Of a stretch of DNA of 15,432 bases, positions 1 to 9,526 are shown one piece after another. The notes beneath the pieces were generated by a model. It worked only from the letters and a program-made list of their open reading frames with translations, was not told the origin of the DNA and did not search any database. The translations under genes were made by a program, and so were the position numbers. Position 1 is the stretch's first letter, and each line of letters begins with the position of its first letter. This DNA comes from Anaeromyxobacter_A sp035636195. GTDB lineage: Bacteria > Myxococcota > Myxococcia > Myxococcales > Anaeromyxobacteraceae. The stretch covers positions 1-15,432 of the forward strand of contig DASPZP010000256.1 of the NCBI GenBank assembly GCA_035636195.1, written 5' to 3'.

Positions 1-283
1 CGTCGTCCGGGAAGTCGTGGCAGTTCGGGTGGTCGGAGTGATTGAAGAAGCGGGCGTCGTCGCCGCACAGCACGTGCGTGCCGCGGACCAGGTCGAGGTA
101 GGTGTACCTGCGGATCTGCTCGCGGGCCGGCTCCGAGAGGGCGGCCAGATCGGCGTCGGTCAGCTCCAGGTCGATGGCGGGGTGAAGCCGCCACACGACC
201 GTCCCCGATGGGATGGGCTGCCCAGCGTAGAGGCCGATGCCGTGGATGCGGCTCGGCGCGAGATACGTCTTCACGAGCAACAT
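1..283 (-). CDS. SET-domain protein (putative protein-lysine methyltransferase), partial
   Basis: The gene reads leftward from an ATG at 283 and runs off the window edge, so only the first 94 residues are visible. They carry the hallmarks of a SET domain. An N-terminal GIGLYA (residues 15-20) follows a short strand. A middle segment VVWRLHPAIDLEL resembles the family's 'Gt.iw...p.iD' stretch. DDARFFNHSDHPNC (75-88) contains the NHS motif that helps form the S-adenosylmethionine pocket and pseudoknot. Members of this family transfer methyl groups to lysine side chains; bacterial members are usually short single-domain proteins whose targets are mostly unknown. The purine-rich GCGAGGA just upstream of the ATG is a fair ribosome site. 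It is co-directional with rarA, 82 bases away. The C-terminal catalytic tyrosine lies outside the window, so activity cannot be judged. Confidence 0.8.
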   Translation of the reverse strand, partial: MLLVKTYLAPSRIHGIGLYAGQPIPSGTVVWRLHPAIDLELTDADLAALSEPAREQIRRYTYLDLVRGTHVLCGDDARFFNHSDHPNCHDFPDD

Positions 284-346
284 GGATCCTCGCTCAGCCT
301 GAGGGGCAGCAGCACGGCGGGCGAATTTAGCCGAACGCGCGGGCGC

Positions 347-361
347 CGCAAGCCGCTTGCG
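347..361 (-). terminator. Small hairpin just after rarA (weak terminator candidate)
   Basis: CGCAAG (347-352) and CTTGCG (356-361) form a perfect 6-bp stem with a 3-base loop. It starts five bases past the rarA stop codon in the direction of rarA transcription. There is no T-run after it, so intrinsic termination is doubtful. It may only stabilise the transcript end, or mean nothing. The rest of the gap up to 284 shows nothing else I recognise. Confidence 0.25.
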
Positions 362-365
362 CGGG

Positions 366-1682
366 CTACTCGTCGCGCGATCGGGCCCGTAGCGCCGCCA
401 GACGCCGGGCGAGCTCTTCCTCGAGCCCGCTCCCGGAAAGCGTCACCACCCGCTCGTCGCGGAGCGCGTCGGGGAGGTACTGCTCGGCCACGTAATGGCC
501 GTCGAAGTTGTGCGGGTACCGGTACCCGCCCCCGTAGCCGAGCCCCTCCATGAGCTTCGTGGGCGCGTTGCGGAGCTTGAGCGGTACGGGGAGCGCGCCC
601 TTCTCCTTGACGAGCTTGCGGGCGGCGCCGTAGGCGGTGAGGGCCGCGTTCGACTTGGGCGCCAGCGCGAGGTAGATGGCGGCCTGGGTCATCGGCAGCA
701 CGCCCTCCGGCAGCCCGACGAGCTCCACCGCCTGCAGCGCGTCCACCGCCACCCCGAGCGCGCGCGGGTCGGCGTTCCCGACGTCCTCGCTCGCGAAGAT
801 GACCATCCGCCGCAGCACGAAGCGTGGATCCTCGCCGGCCTCCAGCATCCGCACCATGTAGTAGACGGCCGCGTCGGGATCGCTGCCCCGCAGCGCCTTG
901 ATGAACGCGGAGACGACGTTGTAGTGCTCCTCGCCGGACTTGTCGTAGAGCAGCGCCTTGTGCTGCAGCGCCTCCTCCGCGTCGGCGGGGAGGATCTCCC
1001 GCCGCCCCGCCAGCCGCGCCGCCGCGGCCGACACCTCGAGGGCGTTCAAGGCCCGGCGCGCGTCGCCGAAGGCGAAGCGAGCGAACAGCTCGCGCGCTCC
1101 CGCCGAGACGGTGAGGTCGCCGCCCAGGCCCTCGGGGGCGACCGCGGCCCGATCGACCAGGGCGGCGATCTCCTCCTCGGTGAGCGGGCGCAGGGTCACC
1201 ACCCGGCAGCGGGAGAGGAGGGCGGAGTTGATCTCGAAGGACGGGTTCTCGGTGGTGGCGCCGATGAGCGTCACGACCCCCGCCTCCACATGCGGCAGGA
1301 AGGCGTCCTGCTGCGCCTTGGAGAAGCGGTGGATCTCGTCGACGAAGAGGATGGTGGCCTGCCGATGCATGCGGCGCCGCTCGCGGGCCGCCTGGACGAT
1401 CTCGCGGATCTCCTTCACGCCGCCCATGACGGCGCTGAAGGACACGAACGTCGCGCCCGTGCGCTCGGCGACGATGCGAGCGAGCGTCGTCTTGCCGGTG
1501 CCGGGCGGCCCCCACAGGATGAGCGAGGGCACCTGATCGGCCTCGATGGCCCGGCGCAGGCCGCGGCCCGGCCCGAGGACGTGCTCCTGCCCGACGAAGT
1601 CCTCCAGCCGGCGCGGCCGGAGCCGCTCCGCCAGAGGCTTGCCCCCCGCGTCCTTCTCCATCGCGTGGTCGAACAGGTCCAT
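366..1682 (-). CDS. rarA: Replication-associated recombination protein A (AAA+ ATPase, RarA/MgsA)
   Basis: RarA (MgsA; WRNIP1/Mgs1 in eukaryotes) is a clamp-loader-like AAA+ ATPase that acts in the cytoplasm at stalled or gapped replication forks. The 438-residue product is close to the 447 of E. coli RarA. It opens with the typical LAERLRPRRLEDFVGQEH. Walker A is GPPGTGKTT (58-66) and Walker B is ILFVDEIHRF (111-120). Sensor 1 is GATTENPSFE (141-150), and the arginine-finger region LLSRCR (155-160) follows. The C-terminal half has the tetramerisation and MgsA-type helical region, including YMVRMLEAGEDPRFVLRRM and GYRYPHNF. I chose the ATG at 1682 because AGGGA lies eight bases upstream; an in-frame ATG at 1700 would add six residues. 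The gene is divergent from nadK. The catalytic motifs are intact. Confidence 0.95.
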   Translation of the reverse strand: MDLFDHAMEKDAGGKPLAERLRPRRLEDFVGQEHVLGPGRGLRRAIEADQVPSLILWGPPGTGKTTLARIVAERTGATFVSFSAVMGGVKEIREIVQAARERRRMHRQATILFVDEIHRFSKAQQDAFLPHVEAGVVTLIGATTENPSFEINSALLSRCRVVTLRPLTEEEIAALVDRAAVAPEGLGGDLTVSAGARELFARFAFGDARRALNALEVSAAAARLAGRREILPADAEEALQHKALLYDKSGEEHYNVVSAFIKALRGSDPDAAVYYMVRMLEAGEDPRFVLRRMVIFASEDVGNADPRALGVAVDALQAVELVGLPEGVLPMTQAAIYLALAPKSNAALTAYGAARKLVKEKGALPVPLKLRNAPTKLMEGLGYGGGYRYPHNFDGHYVAEQYLPDALRDERVVTLSGSGLEEELARRLAALRARSRDE

Positions 1683-1694
1683 GACGGCCGTCCC

Positions 1695-1706
1695 TATCAT
1701 ATGATG
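1695..1706. promoter_or_regulatory. Perfect ATCATATGAT palindrome in the rarA/nadK divergent gap (possible bidirectional -10)
   Basis: The 10-bp palindrome at 1696-1705 places the hexamer TATGAT (one mismatch to TATAAT) on each strand: 1700-1705 on plus and 1701-1696 on minus. It is a short AT-rich island in GC-rich surroundings. Transcription starting about seven bases beyond each hexamer would begin near 1712 for nadK and 1689 for rarA, almost at their start codons. I see no convincing -35 boxes at the right distance. The symmetry could equally be a protein-binding site or chance. The palindrome also contains ATG codons for both strands. Confidence 0.35.
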
Positions 1707-1712
1707 GCGCGA

Positions 1713-2561
1713 ATGCCCCCGAAGCCCTGTCCCGTCCCGCGCCAGGTCGGCATCGTCCACAAGCGGTCCTCCACCGAGGCCGCCGCCCGCGCTGCCGCCA
1801 CCGCGCGCGACCTCGCCACGCGCGGCCTCGTGGTCCTCGAGGACGAGGACGAGGTCGCCCGGCTGGCCGACCTCGTGCTCGTGCTCGGCGGCGACGGGAC
1901 GCTCATCCACGCGGCGCGCATGCTCCGCGGGCGGCCGGCCCCCATCCTGGGCGTCAACATGGGGAGCCTGGGCTTCCTCACCGAGGTGCCGCTCACGGAG
2001 CTCGACGCAGCCATCGACCACGTGCTGTCGGGGAAGGGCGAGCTGTCGGAGCGCATGAAGCTGCGGGTCCACGTGCACCGGCGCGGCGCGAGCGGGTCGG
2101 AGCAGAAGCTCGTCGACAGCGAGGTGCTGAACGACGTCGTCATCGCGAAGGGCACCCTCTCTCGGATGGCCGAGTTCGAGGTCACCTGCTCCGGCAACTA
2201 CGTGACGAGCTACAAGGCGGACGGCATCATCGTCGCGACGCCCACCGGCTCTACGGCCTACTCTCTGGCCGCGAACGGCCCCATCCTCTATCCGTCGATG
2301 CGGGGGGTCATCCTCACGCCGATCTGTCCGCACACGCTGGCGCAGCGGCCCATCGTCCTGCCGGACGACCAGACCCTCAACATCCGGCTCGTCTCCGAGA
2401 GCGAGGTGTTCGTCACGCTCGACGGCCAGACCGGGATGCAGCTCGAGCCCGGCGATCGGGTGCAGATCAAGCAGTCGCAGAACTGGGTGCTCCTCGTGCG
2501 GAACCCACGCATCGATTACTTCGGCATCCTGCGCGCCAAGCTGAAGTGGGGCGAGCGGTAG
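1713..2561 (+). CDS. nadK: NAD kinase (ATP/polyphosphate-dependent)
   Basis: NAD kinase phosphorylates the 2'-hydroxyl of the NAD adenosine ribose, giving NADP in the cytoplasm. The 282-residue protein is of normal length. The nucleotide-binding GGDGT lies at 59-63. The NAD-binding 'NE/ND' motif is VLNDVVI with N140-D141. The segment ADGIIVATPTGSTAYSLAANGP (169-190) is the family's strongest signature, and DGQ occurs at 238-240 region. Three in-frame ATGs (1701, 1704, 1713) are possible and none has a clear Shine-Dalgarno site. I chose 1713 because the conserved region begins just after it, and because a -10-like TATGAT at 1700-1705 would give an almost leaderless message starting there. Up to four extra residues would follow from the earlier ATGs. 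recN lies downstream on the same strand, an arrangement shared with E. coli. Confidence 0.95.
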   Translation: MPPKPCPVPRQVGIVHKRSSTEAAARAAATARDLATRGLVVLEDEDEVARLADLVLVLGGDGTLIHAARMLRGRPAPILGVNMGSLGFLTEVPLTELDAAIDHVLSGKGELSERMKLRVHVHRRGASGSEQKLVDSEVLNDVVIAKGTLSRMAEFEVTCSGNYVTSYKADGIIVATPTGSTAYSLAANGPILYPSMRGVILTPICPHTLAQRPIVLPDDQTLNIRLVSESEVFVTLDGQTGMQLEPGDRVQIKQSQNWVLLVRNPRIDYFGILRAKLKWGER

Positions 2562-2584
2562 CGGTTCGCCCGTGGGTTTCGGGC

Positions 2585-2640
2585 GGCGGGGGATAAACCC
2601 CCGCCCTACGGTCGTGTAGGGCCGGGGCTTGTCCCCCGCC
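2585..2640. repeat. Large imperfect inverted repeat (REP-like) between nadK and recN
   Basis: Arms at 2585-2601 and 2624-2640 are reverse complements at 15 of 17 positions. The left arm also folds alone (GGCGGGGG / CCCCCGCC, 8 bp, loop ATAAA), and the centre forms CCCTAC / GTAGGG with a 6-base loop (2604-2621). Palindromes of this look, GC-rich arms around short A/T loops and a CCCTACG core, are common dispersed extragenic repeats in several bacterial phyla. It starts 24 bases after the nadK stop and could block read-through into recN or protect the nadK transcript end. There is no T-run, so it is not a classic intrinsic terminator. Confidence 0.6.
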
Positions 2641-2656
2641 GGCACCCAACGATGAA

Positions 2657-2673
2657 CCTGAACGCGTGGGTGG
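2657..2673 (-). promoter_or_regulatory. Possible myxobacterial-type LexA box upstream of recN
   Basis: Read on the minus strand, these 17 bases match the Myxococcus xanthus LexA consensus, as I recall it (CTRHAMRYBYGTTCAGS), at 15 of 17 positions, including the full GTTCAG core. recN is SOS-induced in many bacteria, so the location is sensible: about 45-60 bases before the recN start and just upstream of a TTGATC -35-like hexamer. The consensus is highly degenerate, so a chance match is quite possible. Confidence 0.3.
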
Positions 2674-2681
2674 CTGAAAAT

Positions 2682-2711
2682 TTGATCAGTGTCGGAGGGC
2701 GGCCGCATACT
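2682..2711 (+). promoter_or_regulatory. Candidate sigma70-type promoter for recN
   Basis: TTGATC (2682-2687) and CATACT (2706-2711) each match the housekeeping -35 and -10 hexamers at 4 of 6 positions, with an 18-base spacer. Initiation about seven bases later would fall on the recN ATG at 2718, implying a leaderless or nearly leaderless message. The stretch around 2677-2687 is locally AT-rich. The call is weak because each hexamer has two mismatches. Confidence 0.3.
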
Positions 2712-2717
2712 CGCCGC

Positions 2718-4520
2718 ATGCTCACGACGCTGCGCATCTCCGGGCTCGCCATCGTCGACCAGGCGGAGGTCGTCTTCGGGCCCGGCCTGAACGTCCTCAC
2801 CGGCGAGACCGGCGCCGGCAAGTCGATCCTGGTGCAGGCGCTGCACCTCGCCCTGGGCGGCCGCATGCCGGCCGACGCGCTGCGCGAGGGCGCCGAAGAG
2901 GCCGTGGTGGAGGCGCTCTTCGAGCTGTCGCCGCGCCATCCGGTGCTGGAGCGGCTCCTGGCGGCAGGGTTGCCGGTGCCCGCCGAGGGGGGCGAGGTGC
3001 TGGTGCGGCGGAGCGCCGCTCGAGGTGGGCGCGGCCGCGCCTTCGTCAACGGCGCGCTGTGCACGGTGGGCATGCTGGAGGCGTGCGCGCGCGGGCTCGT
3101 CGACCTCACCGGCCAGCACGAGCACGTGGCGCTCCTCGACGAGGCCGCCCATGTGGCGCTGCTCGACGCCTTCGCCGCCGTGGACGGCGAGGGTGGGCTC
3201 CTCGCGCGGTACCGGGCCGCGTACGCGGCGCTGGCCTCCGCGCTGCGACGTCGGGACGAGCTCGCCCGAGCCCGCGCGGAGCGCGCGCGCCGCGCAGACT
3301 GGCTCGGCTTCCAGCTCGGCGAGCTGGACGCGTTGCGGCCCGCGGCGGGGGAGGACCAGGCGCTCGAGCGCGAGCGGCAGCTGCTCGCCGGGGCCGAGCG
3401 GCTGCGGGGAGCCGCGTGTGGGGCCGAGGCCGTCGTGTACGGGGAGGAAGGCAGCGCCGCCGAGCAGGTGGGGCGGGCCGTGCGGCTCCTCGGGGAGGCC
3501 GCGGCGCTCGACCCGAGGCTCGAACCCGCGCTGGCGCTCCTGCGCTCGGCGCTGGCCGAGATCGAGGAGGCGGCGCGCACCCTCGGGCGCTACGGCGAGT
3601 CGGTCGGGGGCGACCCCGAGCGGCTGGGGCAGGTGCTGGAGCGGCTCGAAGCGCTGCGCGGACTCGCTCGCAAGCACGGCGGGACGCTCGAGGCGGCGCT
3701 GGCGCGGGCCGAGGAGATGCGCGCCGAGCTCCGGCAGGTGTCGGGAGACGACGCGGAGCTCTCGCGCCTCGAGGGCGCGGTCGCCGAAGCGCGCCGGGAG
3801 GCGCGGGGCCTCGCCGCGGAGCTCGGCCTGTGCCGGACCGATGCGGCGAGGGCGTTCGCGCGCGAGGTCCAGCGCGAGCTGGCGGCGCTCGCCATGGCGC
3901 GCTGCCGCATCGAGGTGGCGTTCTTGCGGCCCGAGGGGAGAGTGGACGACCCGGAGCCGGCGCTCGGGCCGGACGGCGCGGAGCGGGCCCGCATCCTCAT
4001 CGCGGCGAACCCGGGAGAGCCGCCCCGCCCGCTCGCGCGCTCCGCCTCGGGGGGCGAGCTCTCGCGGGTGCTGCTCGCGCTGAAGCGGGCGCTCGCCCGC
4101 ACCGATCCCGTCGACACGTACGTCTTCGACGAGGCCGACGCCGGCGTCGGTGGTGCGGTCGCGGACGCGGTAGGGCGGCTCCTCTCGGAGGTGTCGCGGG
4201 AGCGGCAGGTGATCTGCGTGACCCACCTGCCGCAGGTGGCGGCCTTCGCCGACCGGCACCTGCGGGTGGAGAAGCGCCTCACCGGGGGGCGGACCGCGAC
4301 CGTGGTGGTCCCGCTCGCAGCGGCCTCCGAGCGCCAGGGAGAGGTGGCGCGTATGCTCGCCGGCGCGACCCTCACGCCCTCCGCTCTCGCGCACGCGGGG
4401 GCGCTCCTCGCCGCGGCAAGGACGGCGTCGACCCGCCCCGGCCCCGCCTGTGGCCGCCGCGCGCGGCCGGAGCGCAGCGCGGCGCGGCGTGTGGGCAAGG
4501 TGAGTCTCGACGGGAGGTGA
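2718..4520 (+). CDS. recN: DNA repair protein RecN (SMC-like ATPase)
   Basis: RecN is an SMC/ABC-type ATPase recruited to DNA double-strand breaks, where it helps hold and align DNA for RecA-dependent repair. The N-terminus LTTLRISGLAIVD leads into Walker A GETGAGKS (29-36). A long charged, coiled-coil-rich middle (about 165-400) follows. The ABC signature SASGGELSRVLLALK starts at 442, Walker B with the RecN-specific FDEADAGVGG lies at 470-479, and CVTHLPQVAAFADRH comes after. The ATG at 2718 puts LTTLRISGL directly at the N-terminus, as in other RecN proteins, and is preferred over upstream codons inside the intergenic repeat region. At 600 residues it is longer than E. coli RecN (553). About 33 residues at the C-terminus (568-600) are a basic Arg/Ala/Pro tail that does not look like the family and may be translated from repeat sequence. 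The gene probably has its own promoter, possibly LexA-controlled. Confidence 0.95.
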   Translation: MLTTLRISGLAIVDQAEVVFGPGLNVLTGETGAGKSILVQALHLALGGRMPADALREGAEEAVVEALFELSPRHPVLERLLAAGLPVPAEGGEVLVRRSAARGGRGRAFVNGALCTVGMLEACARGLVDLTGQHEHVALLDEAAHVALLDAFAAVDGEGGLLARYRAAYAALASALRRRDELARARAERARRADWLGFQLGELDALRPAAGEDQALERERQLLAGAERLRGAACGAEAVVYGEEGSAAEQVGRAVRLLGEAAALDPRLEPALALLRSALAEIEEAARTLGRYGESVGGDPERLGQVLERLEALRGLARKHGGTLEAALARAEEMRAELRQVSGDDAELSRLEGAVAEARREARGLAAELGLCRTDAARAFAREVQRELAALAMARCRIEVAFLRPEGRVDDPEPALGPDGAERARILIAANPGEPPRPLARSASGGELSRVLLALKRALARTDPVDTYVFDEADAGVGGAVADAVGRLLSEVSRERQVICVTHLPQVAAFADRHLRVEKRLTGGRTATVVVPLAAASERQGEVARMLAGATLTPSALAHAGALLAAARTASTRPGPACGRRARPERSAARRVGKVSLDGR

Positions 4521-4542
4521 ACGGCCGACGAGCTCGGGCGCG

Positions 4543-4572
4543 TTGACCGGCCAGACCCCCAGTTGGTACGAT
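4543..4572 (+). promoter_or_regulatory. Candidate sigma70-type promoter for the PP2C phosphatase gene
   Basis: TTGACC (4543-4548, 5 of 6) and TACGAT (4567-4572, 4 of 6) lie 18 bases apart. This is in the 76-base gap between the recN stop and the phosphatase ATG at 4597. Initiation would be near 4579, giving a leader of about 18 bases. Its placement supports transcription of the phosphatase independently of recN. Confidence 0.4.
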
Positions 4573-4596
4573 CAGCCCGCGCTTCCCGCGCACGCC

Positions 4597-5352
4597 ATGA
4601 TCATCGCCGCCCGCGGCCAGACCGACGTCGGTCGAAAGCGTGACCATAACGAGGACTCGCTCCTCGTCGATGAGGAGCTCAGGCTCTTCATCGTGGCCGA
4701 CGGCATGGGCGGGCACGCCGGGGGCGGTACGGCCTCGCGGCTCGCGGTCGAGACCATCCAGGCGCGCATGCGGGTGGCGCTCCAGGCCGACCCCGAGCTC
4801 TTCCGGCGAGCGGAGGCGCTCGAGGAGAGCCCGCTCAGGGAGGTGCTGCGCGAGGCGGTCGAAGGCGCCTGCGAGAGCATCTACCAGGCGGCGCAGGGCG
4901 ATCCATCGCTGGCGGGCATGGGCACCACCGTGACGGCGCTCCTGGTCTCGGGCCGGAACACCTTCATCGCGCACGTGGGCGACAGCCGGTGCTACCTCGT
5001 CCGCCGGAGCCGCATCTACCAGGTGTCCGAGGATCACTCCCTCGTCAACGAGCAGCTCAAGGCGGGCGCCATCACGCCGGACGAGGCGCGCCACAGCCGC
5101 TTCAAGAACATCATCACACGCTCGGTCGGCTTCGAGGCCGACGTGGCGGTCGACATGATGGGCCTCGAGGTGGAGGCCGGCGACCGGCTCGTCATCTGCT
5201 GCGACGGATTATCCAACCTGGTCGACGACCAGGAGATCCTGGACGTGGTGGGGGCCGCGCCCCTCGACGCTGCGCCGCAGCGCCTCATCGCGCTCGCCAA
5301 CGAGCGGGGCGGCGACGACAACATCACCGTCATCGTCATTCACGTTTCGTGA
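4597..5352 (+). CDS. PP2C-family serine/threonine protein phosphatase
   Basis: A stand-alone cytoplasmic PP2C (PPM) phosphatase of 251 residues, typical of bacterial PrpC/Stp enzymes that reverse Hanks-type kinase phosphorylation. All metal-site motifs are present. They are RDHNEDS (15-21), VADGMGGHAGGG (33-44), GMGTTVTALLV (108-117), HVGDSRCYLVR (126-136), EDHSLVNEQL (145-154), ITRSVGFE (173-180), LVICCDGLSNLVDD (198-211) and GGDDNITVIVI (238-248). The conserved aspartates D35, D203 and D241 that bind Mn/Mg are all there. I chose the ATG at 4597 because the domain begins right after it; an in-frame TTG at 4543 overlaps the likely -35 box. No partner kinase gene is visible in the window, although such phosphatases are often next to one. 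There is no membrane segment or sensor domain. Confidence 0.92.
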   Translation: MIIAARGQTDVGRKRDHNEDSLLVDEELRLFIVADGMGGHAGGGTASRLAVETIQARMRVALQADPELFRRAEALEESPLREVLREAVEGACESIYQAAQGDPSLAGMGTTVTALLVSGRNTFIAHVGDSRCYLVRRSRIYQVSEDHSLVNEQLKAGAITPDEARHSRFKNIITRSVGFEADVAVDMMGLEVEAGDRLVICCDGLSNLVDDQEILDVVGAAPLDAAPQRLIALANERGGDDNITVIVIHVS

Positions 5353-5532
5353 TGGTGGGTGTGGGTGCGCGGAGACCTGCGCCGGCCTACCCCACCAGGT
5401 TGACTCTCATGAAGGGCGAGTGCTACCCGTGATGGGCGATGCACCGCGGTCGAGGGACAACCGCGCTTCCCGGCCATGGCGACCGCGCTTAGCTTTGCGC
5501 GAATGCGCGACCCGGCCCAACACGGTGAGGGG

Positions 5533-6447
5533 ATGCCGACGGCTCCGAAGGCTCGCCAGTACACCCTGATCGTGGTCAGCGACCACTCGCAGGCGGTCCG
5601 CAAGTTCCGCCTGCCGCGCACGTGGCTCCGGAACGGGGCGCTGACCGTCGGCGGCGCCGCCCTGCTGGGGCTCATCACCATCGGCCATTACTTCAGCTTG
5701 CTCGGGACGGGCTCCGAGAACCGAATCCTGAAGGAAGAGAACGCCCAGCTGCGCTCGCAGATCCTGCTCGTGCAGGAGAAGGTGGCCCACATCTCGGCCA
5801 CGCTCGACCGGGTGGAGCGCTTCGACGCGAAGCTGCGCAGCGCCGTGACCCAGCTCCAGGATCCGGAGCGAAACCTCGCCATCGGCCCTGTCGGCAAGCC
5901 GAGCGAGTCGCCGCTGAACGGCGCGGGCCCGGCGGCGCAGGAGAACGTGGCCGGGCTGCCGGGGAGGCTGGCGTCGCTCGAGACCGAGGCGTCCCGCCAG
6001 GAGTCGTCCCTGCGAGAGCTGCAGGAATACTTCGACGACCAGAAGTCGCTCCTCGCCTCCACCCCCTCGCTCTGGCCCACGCGCGGCTGGGTGACCTCCG
6101 ACTTCGGCGTGCGGCTCGATCCCTATACGGCCGAGCGCATCATGCACCGCGGCCTCGACATCGCCACGCCCTCCGGACAGGCGGTCTACACGCCCTCCGA
6201 CGGCACGGTCGTCTTCTCGGGGACGGAGGCCGGCTACGGCAAGGTGCTCGTCATCGACCACGGCTACGGCGTCAAGACGCGCTATGGCCACCTCTCCGAG
6301 ATCTTCGCCAAGCTCGGCGAGCGGGTGAAGCGCGGCGCCCGCGTGGCCGCAGTCGGGAACACCGGCCGCTCGACCGGCCCCCACCTCCACTACGAGGTGC
6401 GTGTGAACGGGATCCCGGCGAACCCGCGCAAGTTCATCCTCGAGTGA
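5533..6447 (+). CDS. Membrane-anchored M23 (LytM) peptidase
   Basis: This 304-residue protein has a short basic cytoplasmic N-terminus. One transmembrane helix (about 36-57, GALTVGGAALLGLITIGHYF) and a coiled-coil segment (about 62-110 and 145-172) follow. The C-terminal LytM/M23 domain spans about 185-304. The zinc ligands are intact: H205 and D209 in MHRGLDIA, and H286 in GPHLHYEV, with the catalytic H252 (YGHLS) and H284. It should therefore be an active endopeptidase, unlike degenerate EnvC-type activators. It probably cuts peptidoglycan cross-links in the periplasm. The ATG at 5533 follows GGTGAGGGG and starts immediately before the conserved RQYTLIVVSDH; ATGs at 5476 and 5503 would add residues lacking that character. 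The 180-base gap before it has a TTGACT hexamer at 5400-5405 but no good -10 partner. secA follows 184 bases downstream. Confidence 0.9.
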   Translation: MPTAPKARQYTLIVVSDHSQAVRKFRLPRTWLRNGALTVGGAALLGLITIGHYFSLLGTGSENRILKEENAQLRSQILLVQEKVAHISATLDRVERFDAKLRSAVTQLQDPERNLAIGPVGKPSESPLNGAGPAAQENVAGLPGRLASLETEASRQESSLRELQEYFDDQKSLLASTPSLWPTRGWVTSDFGVRLDPYTAERIMHRGLDIATPSGQAVYTPSDGTVVFSGTEAGYGKVLVIDHGYGVKTRYGHLSEIFAKLGERVKRGARVAAVGNTGRSTGPHLHYEVRVNGIPANPRKFILE

Positions 6448-6631
6448 TCGCGATCCCTCGCTGGTTTGCTTTGGGCTGGCCCTGCGTTACCTAAGGGGAT
6501 AGCTTCGGCCCGCCGGTCGCCCGGGGTCTGGGCTGCCAGCCAAGATCGGGCCTTGTCACGGGCGCTTACGCCGAGTCGTCGGGCGCGGCGCCCGCGTCGT
6601 TACGGGGCGGAACGCTCATTAAGGAAGCCGG
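6448..6631 (+). other. secA leader region with GC hairpin and Shine-Dalgarno site
   Basis: No gene is visible here and the plus strand contains no ATG. CGGGCGC (6580-6586) and GCGCCCG (6588-6594) form a near-perfect palindrome that can fold as a tight GC stem about 40 bases before secA. AAGGA at 6621-6625, six bases before the ATG, is the best Shine-Dalgarno site in the window. I found no convincing promoter hexamer pair and no SecM-like arrest peptide. Confidence 0.45.
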
Positions 6632-9469
<2,838 letters not shown>

Positions 9470-9473
9470 AGCC

Positions 9474-9523
9474 GTTCGCCCTGAGCGTAGCGGCGCAACG
9501 CGCCGCGTAGTCGAAGGGCGGAC
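9474..9523. repeat. REP-like palindrome, unit A
   Basis: Outer arms GTTCGCCCT (9474-9482) and AGGGCGGAC (9515-9523) pair at 8 of 9 positions. The inner arms GCGGCGC and GCGCCGC (9490-9496, 9500-9506) are perfect around an AAC loop. The motif CCCTGAGCG...GTCGAAGGG is that of the widespread 'GTTCGCCCTGAGC / GTCGAAGGGC' extragenic palindromes. It recurs at 13782-13829. It sits directly after secA and may serve as a transcript end. Confidence 0.7.
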
Positions 9524-9526
9524 GCA

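Noticed and set aside
366..4394. A 1342-residue minus-strand open frame covering nadK and much of recN
   Set aside because: Only its last 438 residues (RarA) look like protein. The rest is the Arg/Pro/His-rich antisense shadow of plus-strand genes, which high GC keeps free of stops.
5400..5428. Promoter upstream of the M23 peptidase gene
   Set aside because: TTGACT is a good -35 hexamer, but the best -10 at the right distance (TACCCG) matches only two positions.
6448..6631. A SecM-like arrest peptide upstream of secA
   Set aside because: No ATG or ribosome site precedes a short frame, and the only open frame runs into the secA shadow.
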